Origin: Leptobacterium flavescens
GTDB lineage: Bacteria; Bacteroidota; Bacteroidia; Flavobacteriales; Flavobacteriaceae
Assembly: GCF_010671605.1 (NCBI RefSeq)
Contig: NZ_JAABOO010000001.1
Location: 496,001-560,000 of the forward strand
Length of the DNA: 64,000 nucleotides
Direction of reading: 5' to 3'
The notes under the pieces were generated by a model. That model worked only from the letters and a program-made list of their open reading frames with translations, was not told the DNA's origin and made no database searches. This document shows positions 24,510-33,483 of the stretch, piece after piece (position 1 is the first letter of the stretch; every line of letters begins with the position of its first letter). Position numbers and translations under genes: made by a program.

Positions 24510-26699
24510 GTGCGCCTTCTTTTTTTCTTTTTTTTGATCCTCCCCTATCTTTCTCACAGTCAGGAAAAACAATTCAAAGTAAAATATATTAACGAACCCA
24601 TAACCATAGATGCCGTTCTGGATGAAGGGGTATGGGAAACCGCAGAAAGTGCCGCAGATTTCTGGCAATACTTCCCTTCCGATTCCTTACCCGCCGCACA
24701 ACAGACGGAAATAAAAATGCTCTATGACGATAAAACACTTTATATAGGTATTAAGGTGTATGCAGAGGGAAATGATTACATTATTTCTTCCCTGCGAAGG
24801 GATTTCCGTGCCGGAGGGAACGATAACATCAGTTTGTTGTTCGATACTTTTAACGACGGGACCAATGCTTTTCTTTTTGGAATAAACCCATATGGAGTGC
24901 GAAGAGAAGCCCTAATATCCGGAGGAGGTTCCGAATTAAGGGGATTTAATACTACCTGGGATGTAAAATGGAAAGGCGAAGCCAAAATATACGATCATTA
25001 TTATATAGCCGAAATGGCCATCCCCCTCACTTCTTTTAAATTCCGGGAAGGTGAGACCAAATGGCGGTTTAACAGCTATCGCTTCGATACACAGACCAAC
25101 GAACAAAGTACCTGGCAACATATTCCGAGAAACCAGTTTATTTTTAACCTGGCCTTTATGGGCGATATGGTCTTCGAAAAACCCCTGGGAAGGTCCAGGA
25201 CTCCTCTGGCCATTATTCCTTATGTAAATGCACTGGCCGCAAAAGATTTTGAAGAAGACAATGATTTTACCGATTTTAAAGTAGGTGGAGATGCCAAAGT
25301 AGCCATCGGTAACGGAATGAACCTGGATATTACCGTAAACCCTGACTTCTCCAATGTAGAAGTGGATAATCTGGTAACCAACCTTACCCGTTTTGAAATA
25401 TCGCTGCCTGAACGCAGGCAGTTCTTTATAGATAACAGCGATCTTTTTGCCAATTTCGGTAACGGAAGAGATGCAAATCCCTTCTTTTCCCGGCGGATAG
25501 GAATTGCACAGGATATTGACGGTAATTCCATTGAAAACAGGATATTGGGAGGAGTACGCCTGAGCGGAAAGCTCAATAAAGACTGGAGGCTGGGTTTTCT
25601 GAATCTGCAGACCGAAAAAGATGAAGCCAATGAGATTGCCAGTAATAATAATACGGTACTTGCATTGCAGCGAAAAGTATTTGCCCGTTCCAATATCGGT
25701 TTGATATTCGTTAACCGTCAGGCATTCGGAGATGAAGATTTTCTGGAAGAAGGAGATCGTTACAACCGGGTACTTGGAATAGATTACAACCTCGCTTCTA
25801 AAGACAATACCTGGGTAGGGAAGTTCTACACGCATAAATCCTTTGCATCCAATGGCGGAAATGCCGATTTCTCGGCAGGTCTCAACCTGAATTACAATTC
25901 GAGGCATTACAGGATCGGTGTGGATGGAACCTACGTGGGTGCTGACTTCCGTTCGGATCTCGGTTTTATAAGACGCTCGGATATTTTGCGGATACAACCC
26001 AGTGTTGAACGTATTTTCTGGGCAAAGAACGGAAAGCTGAACAACCATCGTTTTGAGCTTAGTCCTGCATTTTTATGGAGGCCCGGCCTGGATTTTCAGA
26101 ATACAGATTACAATCTTCAGGCGTCCTGGAATGCAGAGTTCCGGAATACAGCCAGGATCTCGGCAGGTGTTAACAGCAGGTTTACATTCTTAACAGACGA
26201 TTTTGACCCTACGGGTACGGACGGAGCTATTCCCCTTCCCGGAGATCAGGGTTATTATTACACCAGTTATCGCCTCGAATATCAATCAGACCGGAGAAAG
26301 GCTTTCTCTTTCAGCATTGAGCCTTCGGGCGGAGCCTTCTTTAACGGAGATATTTATTCCATCCGCGGGCAAATGAGCCTCAGGGTACAACCTTATTTTT
26401 CGGCTTCCTTAAGAGTAAATTACGATCGCATAGAATTGCCCGATCCTTTTCCGAGTGCAGATATTCTCCTGGTAAGCCCCAGGTTCGATATTACATTCAG
26501 CAAATCCATCTTCTGGTCCACCCTGGTACAATACAGTAATCAGAGTGATAATCTGGGCATTAATACCAGGCTTCAGTGGCGTTTTGCTCCTCTCTCCGAT
26601 TTATTTATCGTTTATAATGATAATTATTTCACACTTAATACCTTTGCGCCAAGAAACAGGTCTATCAATCTGAAACTGACCTATTGGTTAAATATTTAA
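24510..26699 (+). CDS. DUF5916 outer-membrane protein with CBM9-like N-terminus
   Basis: The 729-residue protein starts at GTG with a signal peptide (MRLLFFFFLILPYLSHSQ). Residues 25-220 resemble a carbohydrate-binding family 9 domain (ITIDAVLDEGVWETAE; MLYDDKTLYIGIKVYA). The remainder is the DUF5916 region (VNPDFSNVEVD, LPERRQFF) rich in amphipathic strands and ending in an aromatic-rich YWLNI, typical of an outer-membrane beta-barrel. Such proteins often appear with peptidases in Bacteroidota; the ligand is not known. The HAD gene follows 9 nt downstream, so the two are probably one transcript. Confidence 0.85.
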   Translation: MRLLFFFFLILPYLSHSQEKQFKVKYINEPITIDAVLDEGVWETAESAADFWQYFPSDSLPAAQQTEIKMLYDDKTLYIGIKVYAEGNDYIISSLRRDFRAGGNDNISLLFDTFNDGTNAFLFGINPYGVRREALISGGGSELRGFNTTWDVKWKGEAKIYDHYYIAEMAIPLTSFKFREGETKWRFNSYRFDTQTNEQSTWQHIPRNQFIFNLAFMGDMVFEKPLGRSRTPLAIIPYVNALAAKDFEEDNDFTDFKVGGDAKVAIGNGMNLDITVNPDFSNVEVDNLVTNLTRFEISLPERRQFFIDNSDLFANFGNGRDANPFFSRRIGIAQDIDGNSIENRILGGVRLSGKLNKDWRLGFLNLQTEKDEANEIASNNNTVLALQRKVFARSNIGLIFVNRQAFGDEDFLEEGDRYNRVLGIDYNLASKDNTWVGKFYTHKSFASNGGNADFSAGLNLNYNSRHYRIGVDGTYVGADFRSDLGFIRRSDILRIQPSVERIFWAKNGKLNNHRFELSPAFLWRPGLDFQNTDYNLQASWNAEFRNTARISAGVNSRFTFLTDDFDPTGTDGAIPLPGDQGYYYTSYRLEYQSDRRKAFSFSIEPSGGAFFNGDIYSIRGQMSLRVQPYFSASLRVNYDRIELPDPFPSADILLVSPRFDITFSKSIFWSTLVQYSNQSDNLGINTRLQWRFAPLSDLFIVYNDNYFTLNTFAPRNRSINLKLTYWLNI

Positions 26700-26708
26700 T
26701 CGCAAAAA

Positions 26709-27512
26709 ATGAGCTATAAAATTCTATTTTCCGATCTGGACGGTACCCTGCTGTCCCTGAAGAACGATGTATCCGATTTTACTGCAGGGGAGTTGAAAAG
26801 GATCAAAGATCAGGTCCCGATCGTTCTGGTATCTGCCAGAATGCCAAAATCTATGGTTTACCTGCAGGAGCGCCTGGGTATAGAACAGGAGCCCATGATC
26901 TGTTATAACGGAGCCCTTATCCTCAAGGAAAACAGAGTTATTAGTTCTATTACCATAGAAATGCCGGTTATTGAGGCCGTTTTCCAGTGTTCCCGGGAGA
27001 ATAAAGTAGGACTGGGACTTTATTTTGAAGATGAGTGGTATGTTGAGGAAATGACGGAAAGAGTCAGGAAGGAGATCTTTAACACCCGTGCAGAGCCCGA
27101 TTTTATGGCGATGGAAGAGGTCATAAAAGAATGGAAAACAAAAGGTAAAAGCGCCCATAAGATCATGTGTATGGGCACCGAAGAAAATATAGATCGCATC
27201 TTTCCCGTTTTAACAAAAGAATTTGGTCATACCCTGCATATTTACAGATCGAACGCTACGCTGATAGAGATTGCAGATAAAAGAGTATCCAAACTGTCGG
27301 GTATCAAAACCGTTCTGGAGGAATTCTATCCCTTCTCCCTAGAAAATGCAGTGGCTTTTGGCGATAACTACAATGATATGGAAATGATAGAAGCCGTAGG
27401 TTGTGGTGTGGCAGTAGATAATGCCAGGGAAGAATTAAAGGAAATAGCAGATGTGGTAACCGATCATTTTAAAGAAGATGGGGTAGCCAAATATGTTAAA
27501 CAACTGTTTTAA
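26709..27512 (+). CDS. HAD-superfamily Cof-type phosphatase
   Basis: The 267-residue protein has the HAD motif I FSDLDGTLL (nucleophile Asp9), motif II VLVSARM, and motif IV FGDNYNDMEMI, with a large C2B-type cap between. This is the Cof/YbiV subfamily that dephosphorylates sugar phosphates and nucleotides such as FMN or pyridoxal phosphate precursors. Specificity cannot be predicted. It follows the DUF5916 gene closely and precedes the M61 peptidase. Confidence 0.9.
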   Translation: MSYKILFSDLDGTLLSLKNDVSDFTAGELKRIKDQVPIVLVSARMPKSMVYLQERLGIEQEPMICYNGALILKENRVISSITIEMPVIEAVFQCSRENKVGLGLYFEDEWYVEEMTERVRKEIFNTRAEPDFMAMEEVIKEWKTKGKSAHKIMCMGTEENIDRIFPVLTKEFGHTLHIYRSNATLIEIADKRVSKLSGIKTVLEEFYPFSLENAVAFGDNYNDMEMIEAVGCGVAVDNAREELKEIADVVTDHFKEDGVAKYVKQLF

Positions 27513-27555
27513 TTGTTCTAAAAAGAGTTTCTTTGTAATTATTAAAATCCATAAA

Positions 27556-29424
27556 ATGAAGAAAGTAGTTTACATTTTTGCCGTATCTATTTTGTTATAC
27601 GGCTGTCCTCCCAAACTAAATGATCAGGCAGAGTATGTTCCGGTAACCGCAACCATAGATCTGGTTAATGTTACCGATGATAAAGTGGCTGTAGAGATCG
27701 ATCCCGGAAGGTTCTCAGAGGAAAGCACTACATTCTATATCCCCAAAACGGTACCCGGAACCTATAGTACGGACAATTACGGTCAGTATATAGAAAACTT
27801 CAAAGCTCTGGATTACGACGGAAATGCATTGCAGGTAACCAAGCTGGATGAGAACTCCTGGCAAATAGATAATGCAAGGCAACTGGATAAAATTACCTAC
27901 AAGGTAAATGATACTTACGATACCGAAACAGAAAAGAAAGAGCCCGTATTTTCCCCTGCAGGGATGAATATTGATGCTGGAAAGAATTTCGTTTTAAACC
28001 TTCATGGTTTTGTGGGGTATTTTGAAAAGTTGAACACACACAGCTATAAGCTGATCATCAACTCCCCCAAGGACTTGAAAGGAAGTACGACATTAACGCG
28101 TTCTCAAAGCCTGGTAAATGAGACTTTTGATACCGATATCTATGTTGCCAACAGGTATTTTGAGATCATCGATAATCCCATTCTTTATGCATCTCCGGAT
28201 ATTGCTAGTTTTAAGATAAATGATATCGAGGTGACCCTGAGTGTATATTCTCCTAACAAGGTGTATACGGCAGAGAGTATTAAAGGAGACATGGAAAAAA
28301 TGATGCGGGCGCAAAAAGCCTATCTGGGCGATATTAACAGTACTAAAAAATACAATATCCTTCTTTATCTGTCTACCCTGGAGCAGACAGATGCACAGGG
28401 TTTCGGAGCCCTTGAGCACCATACCTCAACAACTGTTGTCCTTCCCGAAGCCATGCCGAGGGCAAACCTTGTACAGGCCATGGTTGATGTGGTATCTCAC
28501 GAGTTTTTTCATATCGTAACCCCACTCACGGTGCACTCGGAAGAAATTCACAACTTTAATTATAATAACCCGAAAATGTCGGAGCACTTATGGATGTATG
28601 AAGGTGTTACCGAGTATTTCGCCAATATTTTCCAGATCAAACAGGAACTGATAGACGATAACGATTTCTATCAGCGTATCATGTCTAAGATCAACGGAGC
28701 CAAGGCTTATGACGATCATATGTCCTTTACAGAAATGAGTAAAAACATCCTGAAAGACCCGTATAAAGATAACTATGCCAATGTATACGAGAAAGGAGCC
28801 CTGATAGGAATGTGTATTGACCTTATTATGCTGGAGCAGAGCAATGGCGAGAGAGGAATACTCGATCTTATGAAGGATCTGTCTCAGAAATACGGAAAAG
28901 ACAAACCTTTTGAAGATGAGAAGATCATAGATCAAATTGTTTCCCTTACCTACCCTGAGGTGGGTGAATTTTTTGAAAAACACGTTATCGGTAATACTCC
29001 GATCCCTTATGATGATTTTCTAAATAAAGTAGGCCTGGCCTTCGAAACCAAGGAAGTTGAATCTGGATATTTCCTGAACGGACAGGATCCTTTTATCAAT
29101 GTTAACCAGGGGAACGGCGATATCTTTTTCAGAGCTGAAGTCCCGTTGAACAGTTTCCTGGTAAAACTGGGAGTAAAAGGAAATGATATTATCAGGTCTA
29201 TTAACGGAATGAACTACAAGCTCGATAATATCAGGGATATGGTAGGAACTTCTTTTGCATGGAATCCGGGAGATGAGATTAATATGGTATTGATAAGAGA
29301 CGGAGAAGAGATCACCCTTAAGGGTAATATTACCAAACCTATGGTATCAGTTTCTTCTATTGTTCCGGTGGAAGGTGCTTCTGCAGCCAGTTTAAAACTG
29401 AGAAATGCCTGGATGAAGCGTTAA
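27556..29424 (+). CDS. M61 glycyl-aminopeptidase-like lipoprotein with PDZ domain
   Basis: I start at ATG 27556, which gives a lipoprotein signal (MKKVVYIFAVSILLYGC); an upstream in-frame ATG at 27493 adds residues unlike a signal. The 622-residue product has the zinc motif HEFFH at 315-319 and the third ligand Glu349 in MYEGVTEYFA. A PDZ domain lies near the C-terminus (SFLVKLGVKGNDIIRSINGM). This is the M61 family (glycyl aminopeptidase). It is likely a periplasmic membrane-tethered aminopeptidase. It ends in a strong terminator. Confidence 0.92.
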   Translation: MKKVVYIFAVSILLYGCPPKLNDQAEYVPVTATIDLVNVTDDKVAVEIDPGRFSEESTTFYIPKTVPGTYSTDNYGQYIENFKALDYDGNALQVTKLDENSWQIDNARQLDKITYKVNDTYDTETEKKEPVFSPAGMNIDAGKNFVLNLHGFVGYFEKLNTHSYKLIINSPKDLKGSTTLTRSQSLVNETFDTDIYVANRYFEIIDNPILYASPDIASFKINDIEVTLSVYSPNKVYTAESIKGDMEKMMRAQKAYLGDINSTKKYNILLYLSTLEQTDAQGFGALEHHTSTTVVLPEAMPRANLVQAMVDVVSHEFFHIVTPLTVHSEEIHNFNYNNPKMSEHLWMYEGVTEYFANIFQIKQELIDDNDFYQRIMSKINGAKAYDDHMSFTEMSKNILKDPYKDNYANVYEKGALIGMCIDLIMLEQSNGERGILDLMKDLSQKYGKDKPFEDEKIIDQIVSLTYPEVGEFFEKHVIGNTPIPYDDFLNKVGLAFETKEVESGYFLNGQDPFINVNQGNGDIFFRAEVPLNSFLVKLGVKGNDIIRSINGMNYKLDNIRDMVGTSFAWNPGDEINMVLIRDGEEITLKGNITKPMVSVSSIVPVEGASAASLKLRNAWMKR

Positions 29425-29445
29425 ATAGTATAATTTTAAGATATT

Positions 29446-29472
29446 AAAAGCGGCCGGTGCCGCTTTTTTTAT
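29446..29472 (+). terminator. intrinsic terminator of M61 gene
   Basis: A 9-bp stem AAAAGCGGC / GCCGCTTTT (29446-29454, 29459-29467), CGGT loop, T run. Confidence 0.92.
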
Positions 29473-29511
29473 TTCTCAATTTTGTATTTTGCCCAAAATA
29501 CACGATTTATT

Positions 29512-30771
29512 ATGGATCCTTTTTTTAAGAATGACACTATTACTTTCGGACTTCTTATGCTGGCACTCGGGCTGGTTTTTTACACTTCATCAAGGAAAAG
29601 CGGTTTCTGGTATAGCTTTTACAAAGTTATACCCGCACTGCTGATGTGCTATATGATCCCGGCCGTATTCAATTCGCTGGGCCTTATTTCCGATAAACTT
29701 TCACAGACCTATTATGTTGCCAGTCGTTTTTTATTACCGGCTGCTTTGGTACTTATGACCTTAAGTATAGATCTGAAAGCTATTTTTAATTTGGGGCCAA
29801 AAGCCCTTATTATGTTCTTTACCGGAACGATAGGGATCATTCTGGGAGGGCCGCTTGCCATCTTACTGATCTCCCTGGTTTCTCCCGAAACCCTTGGTGG
29901 TGTTGGTTTTGATGCTATCTGGAGAGGATTATCCACCCTCGCGGGAAGCTGGATAGGCGGAGGTGCCAATCAGGCTGCCATGCTGGAGATCTTTGAGTAT
30001 AATCCGGAAAAATACGGAGGAATGGTCCTGGTAGACATTGTGGTGGCCAATCTGTGGATGGCTATTATCCTACTGGGAATTGGAAAGAATAAAAGGATCA
30101 ATAACTGGTTAAAAGCCGATGATACTGCCATAGAGGAATTAAAAGTAAAAGTGACGGAATTCAGTGAAAAAATTACCAGGAATCCTTCACTCAGCGATCT
30201 AATGATCATTCTTTCCATAGCATTTACTGCTGTGGGGCTTGCACATTGGGGAGCGAATAATATTTCGGGCTTCCTCACCTCTACCTTTGAAGTGGTGAAC
30301 GATAAAAAAAGTGCTTTGTCCTCCTTTGGATCTCAGTTTTTCTGGATGATCACTATTGCCACTGCCATAGGTATCCTGTTGTCTTATACCAAAGCAAGAA
30401 ATTATGAAGGTGCGGGTGCCAGTAAAATTGGTAGTGTCTTTATCTATATTCTGGTAGCGACCATAGGAATGAAAATGGATCTTGGAAAAATACTTGAAAA
30501 CCCGGGTCTAATTGCCATAGGACTTGTCTGGATGAGTTTCCATGCTATCTTGCTGATCGTGGTAGCCAAACTCATAAAAGCCCCGTATTTCTTCCTGGCC
30601 GTTGGAAGTCAGGCCAATGTGGGAGGAGCAGCATCTGCACCGGTAGTGGCAGCGGCATTTCACCCTTCCCTGGCAACCGTAGGGGTTTTACTTGCAGTGA
30701 TGGGATACGTAGTGGGAACCTACGGAGCACTGCTCTGTGCCTACCTTATGGAATTTGCTTCAAAAGTTTAG
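29512..30771 (+). CDS. DUF819 family membrane protein (YjcL-like)
   Basis: The start is taken at ATG 29512 (MDPFFKNDTITFG, 419 residues); a TTG at 29482 would add ten unlikely residues and run into the promoter region. The protein has about ten transmembrane helices and the DUF819 signature GGPLAILLIS, LAGSWIGGGANQAAM, and near the C-terminus VGSQANVGGAASAPVVAAAF. These Gly/Asn/Gln-rich re-entrant motifs resemble those of sodium-coupled carboxylate or keto-acid carriers, but no substrate is established for the family. Confidence 0.9.
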   Translation: MDPFFKNDTITFGLLMLALGLVFYTSSRKSGFWYSFYKVIPALLMCYMIPAVFNSLGLISDKLSQTYYVASRFLLPAALVLMTLSIDLKAIFNLGPKALIMFFTGTIGIILGGPLAILLISLVSPETLGGVGFDAIWRGLSTLAGSWIGGGANQAAMLEIFEYNPEKYGGMVLVDIVVANLWMAIILLGIGKNKRINNWLKADDTAIEELKVKVTEFSEKITRNPSLSDLMIILSIAFTAVGLAHWGANNISGFLTSTFEVVNDKKSALSSFGSQFFWMITIATAIGILLSYTKARNYEGAGASKIGSVFIYILVATIGMKMDLGKILENPGLIAIGLVWMSFHAILLIVVAKLIKAPYFFLAVGSQANVGGAASAPVVAAAFHPSLATVGVLLAVMGYVVGTYGALLCAYLMEFASKV

Positions 30772-30819
30772 TTTTTTAAATAGAAATAAAGATATTTGCG
30801 GACCAATTCAATTATACGT

Positions 30820-31536
30820 ATGAGACAATATTTAGTTCCGATCTTAATGATACTTGCTGTAGTTTCCTGTAGCAAGAAGGAAAATTTGATGAATGTAAGC
30901 GGTTCGATAGAAGGTTTGAAAAAGGGAACGATCTATCTTCAGAGAATAGTAGATACTTCCCTGGTAACGATCGATTCTACAGTGGTTGACGGGGATAGTA
31001 ATTTTGCATTTTCCACGGAACTTGAAAGTCCGGAAGTTTTCTACCTCTACCTGGACAAAAATGACGGGACCGTTTTTAATGACAGGATCATTTTTTTCGG
31101 AGAAGTTGGAGATATTGTTATTACCACCAGCAGGGAAAGATTTGAGAACGATGTGGAAGTAACCGGATCGGAGACTCATGTAAAACTGAAGGAATACAAG
31201 GATATGATCTCCAGATTCAACAAAAGGAACCTGGAATATCTGCAAGCCGGATTTGAAGCGCAAAAGGACTCTAATCTCCTTAAGATCGATTCAATTCAGA
31301 GATTGATAGATAAGAATGTACTAAGTGGTTATCTGTACACTCTTAATTTTGCACTTACCAATAAAGATTCCTATGTAGCTCCTTATGTGGCTCTGGCGGA
31401 AGCTTTTGACGCCCGTATAAAATACCTCGATACAATTTACAATTCCCTTAGCCCGGAAATTGCCGATTCCAAGTACGGAAAGGCCCTGGCCGATCATATA
31501 AAAAAGATAAAAGAGGAAGAAAAAGAGGCTAAGTAA
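30820..31536 (+). CDS. DUF4369 domain lipoprotein
   Basis: The ATG at 30820 starts a lipoprotein signal (MRQYLVPILMILAVVSC); an upstream TTG is in frame but would hide it. The 238-residue protein has a DUF4369 beta domain in residues 22-125 (NVSGSIEGLKKGTIYLQRI; STVVDGDSNFAFSTELESP), followed by a helical, charged tail. DUF4369 usually precedes a thioredoxin domain in Bacteroidota; here that domain is absent, so this is a stand-alone variant. It is probably periplasmic and membrane-anchored. It ends in a terminator. Confidence 0.85.
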   Translation: MRQYLVPILMILAVVSCSKKENLMNVSGSIEGLKKGTIYLQRIVDTSLVTIDSTVVDGDSNFAFSTELESPEVFYLYLDKNDGTVFNDRIIFFGEVGDIVITTSRERFENDVEVTGSETHVKLKEYKDMISRFNKRNLEYLQAGFEAQKDSNLLKIDSIQRLIDKNVLSGYLYTLNFALTNKDSYVAPYVALAEAFDARIKYLDTIYNSLSPEIADSKYGKALADHIKKIKEEEKEAK

Positions 31537-31561
31537 ACAACAAAAGACTTTAAGATATATG

Positions 31562-31592
31562 ACTCCGGTGAAACTCTCATCGGAGTTTTTTA
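31562..31592 (+). terminator. intrinsic terminator of DUF4369 gene
   Basis: A 10-bp stem with one G-U pair (31562-31571 with 31577-31586) followed by T6. Confidence 0.88.
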
Positions 31593-32036
31593 TTTAGTAC
31601 CGAGTACAGAGTATTGAGTATTGAGTACAGAGTATTGAGTACTTAGATATTTACGAAATACGATTTCGGATTTACGATTAGGAATATTGAATGTGTTGTT
31701 GGTTCATTTGAAGTGTCCCCTTAAGGGGACTTTCGGGGTGTAAACGATTATGTTAGTACTTAGTACAAAGTATTAAGTAGTGAGAGAGGTGTCACTTCGA
31801 GCGCAGTCGAGAAGCATGATTAGGAAATTTTGAATGTTAAATGTTGAGTGTTGAAGTGTTTCTATTAACTAACAACCAGCAACCAACAACTAATTCCTAA
31901 CAACTAACAACCAGAACCAAAAAAGCCCCCCATTTCTGAGAGGCTTTGAAGAGCCGATGGAGGGACTCCCCTCGACGTTCGCTCGGGACAGGCTTCTCGT
32001 CCCTATATTTTTATTCTATATACACTTTATTCTAAC
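31593..32036. repeat. repeat-rich, gene-free region
   Basis: No ORF. The contents are: direct repeats of GAGTACAGAGTATT (31605-31645); a perfect 16-nt palindrome GTCCCCTTAAGGGGAC (31715-31730); a REP-like hairpin unit CTTCGAGCGCAGTCGAGAAG (about 31795-31815); AACAACTAACAACCA runs (31865-31915); a 50-nt copy of the tRNA tail (31919-31968); and a second REP-like segment rich in CTCG (31969-32004). Such mixtures are typical of flavobacterial spacer DNA. Confidence 0.8.
31919..31968 (-). repeat. duplicated tRNA-Thr 3' end plus terminator
   Basis: These 50 nt match 32037-32086 with one mismatch. They contain the last 16-17 nt of tRNA-Thr (through the acceptor stem) and its terminator hairpin; the copy stops abruptly at 31968. 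It is either the remnant of a second tandem tRNA-Thr gene or a direct repeat left by an integration event. Confidence 0.85.
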
Positions 32037-32066
32037 AAAAAAGCCCCTCATTTCTGAGAGGCTTTG
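32035..32066 (-). terminator. intrinsic terminator of tRNA-Thr
   Basis: On the minus strand an 11-bp stem with one G-U pair (AAAGCCTCTCA / TGAGGGGCTTT), GAAA tetraloop, and six T. Confidence 0.9.
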
Positions 32067-32069
32067 AAG

Positions 32070-32143
32070 AGCCGATGGAGGGACTCGAACCCACGACCTG
32101 CTGATTACAAATCAGCTGCTCTAGCCAGCTGAGCTACATCGGC
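32070..32143 (-). tRNA. tRNA-Thr (anticodon TGT)
   Basis: The 74-nt cloverleaf reads from GCCGATG (5' acceptor arm) to CATCGGC, with discriminator T at 32070. The anticodon arm is GCTGA-TTTGTAA-TCAGC with TGT at 32107-32109. The T-loop is GTTCGAG. No CCA is encoded. The terminator follows directly. Confidence 0.97.
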
Positions 32144-32201
32144 AAAGCGGCTGCAAATATATAATTGAATTTATATTTTGCAAACCTTTTTTAATAAAAA
32201 A

Positions 32202-32471
32202 TTATTTCAGTTTATTTACTTTTTCAATAAGCGCTTTGCTTTTCTCTTCTAACTCAGCATTTACAGCTTTCAGGTGCGCTTTTCTGTTCTCTACGGTCCT
32301 GTCATTTACCTTTACGATCAACTCGTCAAATACCGCAATTGTCTCATCAATAATAGCATTTCCTTTATCTGAGTTGTTCTTGTCGTTAATCATTTCCCAG
32401 ATATATACCGCATCGATAATATCTCCCAGTACATTATTGATATCTTTCTTTAGATTTCTAATACTTGCCAT
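32202..32471 (-). CDS. conserved-looking small helical protein, unknown function
   Basis: The 89-residue protein (MASIRNLKKDINNVLGDIIDAVYIWEMIN...) is predicted all-helical, with a charged C-terminal coiled-coil-like stretch (NAELEEKSKALIEKVNKLK). It has no signal, no membrane helix and no recognised motif. A consensus promoter box 21 nt upstream and the position between manA and the tRNA support it as a real gene. It is soluble and probably cytoplasmic. Confidence 0.75.
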   Translation of the reverse strand: MASIRNLKKDINNVLGDIIDAVYIWEMINDKNNSDKGNAIIDETIAVFDELIVKVNDRTVENRKAHLKAVNAELEEKSKALIEKVNKLK

Positions 32472-32491
32472 AATTTCAATTTATTTAGCTG

Positions 32492-32499
32492 CAAAAATA
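32492..32499 (-). promoter_or_regulatory. -7 promoter box, 89-aa gene
   Basis: On the minus strand TATTTTTG, a perfect TAnnTTTG, 21 nt before the ATG at 32471 and just after the manA stop. Confidence 0.5.
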
Positions 32500-32514
32500 C
32501 ACTTATTTGCAGAA

Positions 32515-33483
32515 TTAGATATGTACTTCTAAAAGTTTCGCTGAAACAGCTTCAATATTTACTTCTTTACTGTCGGCTGCAAGCAACAGGGTCTCTCCTT
32601 TTTTCAATTTCTCTTCTCCGTTCTCATTTGCGATCTTTGCCTCCCCCTCAACACACATATAAATGGTGAACGAATCCCGGTCCGAAATATTCCGGGTCAG
32701 ATTCCCATCGATATTCAGGTAATTAGTGGTAAAATAAGGGCATTCAACCATAGAATTGACCTTATTCTTTTCTCCGGTATAATTTACTTTAAAATCATCC
32801 TTTTTATCGTAATCGATCGCATCCAGGGCAAGTTCGGTATGTAATTCCCGTGTATTTCCGTCTTTGTCCTTCCGGTTCCAGTCGTATACCCTGTAGGTGA
32901 TATCGGAAGTCTGCTGTATCTCGGCCAGCATAATACCGGCACCAATTGCATGCACTTTTCCGGTATTTATAAAAAAGGTATCTCCTTCCCTCACCTTTTC
33001 GTAATTAAGGATCTCTTCCAGCTTATTGTTCTCCAGGTGATCTACATATTCGCTCTTCTCCACATCCTTATTAAAACCTACGATAAGCTCAGCACCTTCA
33101 TCGGCCTGCATGATGTACCACATCTCCGTCTTCCCGAAAGAATCATGCCTCTTCTTTGCCAGTTCATCGTTAGGATGAAGCTGGATAGACAGGTCTTTTT
33201 GGGCATCGATAAATTTAATAAGGACGGGAAAATCCTCTCCGAAGTGTTCATATACCTTTTTACCCAGGAGTTTCTCTTTATAGATGCGTATTAAATCGGT
33301 CAGTCTCTTTCCTTTGAGAGCTCCGTTAGCCACTTCGGAAACATCTCCTTTAACCGCCGAAAGTTCCCAGCTCTCCCCTATCAGATCGCCTTCGGCATCT
33401 TTGTTCAATACATCTTTCAATTTCGATCCTCCCCATAATCGCTCTTTGTAGATCGGTTTGAATTTTAAAGGATATAAACTCAT
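32515..33483 (-). CDS. manA: class I mannose-6-phosphate isomerase
   Basis: The 322-residue enzyme interconverts mannose-6-phosphate and fructose-6-phosphate. The zinc ligands are visible: Gln and His in SIQLHPND, Glu in GKTEMWYIM, and His in NTGKVHAIGAG. The signature YRVYDWNR follows. Length matches the short (about 320 residue) bacterial type. It overlaps the peroxiredoxin stop by 4 nt, so peroxiredoxin and manA are co-transcribed along with the PTPS-like gene. It supplies GDP-mannose precursors for surface polysaccharide. Confidence 0.93.
   Translation of the reverse strand: MSLYPLKFKPIYKERLWGGSKLKDVLNKDAEGDLIGESWELSAVKGDVSEVANGALKGKRLTDLIRIYKEKLLGKKVYEHFGEDFPVLIKFIDAQKDLSIQLHPNDELAKKRHDSFGKTEMWYIMQADEGAELIVGFNKDVEKSEYVDHLENNKLEEILNYEKVREGDTFFINTGKVHAIGAGIMLAEIQQTSDITYRVYDWNRKDKDGNTRELHTELALDAIDYDKKDDFKVNYTGEKNKVNSMVECPYFTTNYLNIDGNLTRNISDRDSFTIYMCVEGEAKIANENGEEKLKKGETLLLAADSKEVNIEAVSAKLLEVHI

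Noticed and set aside
24936-26048. 370-codon minus-strand open frame inside the DUF5916 gene
   Set aside because: Long, but fully antisense to a well-supported signal-peptide/beta-barrel gene and without any recognisable domain or promoter.
31919-32086. Prophage or integrative element at the tRNA
   Set aside because: Only 118 bp separates the two copies and there is no integrase; at most a scar remains.
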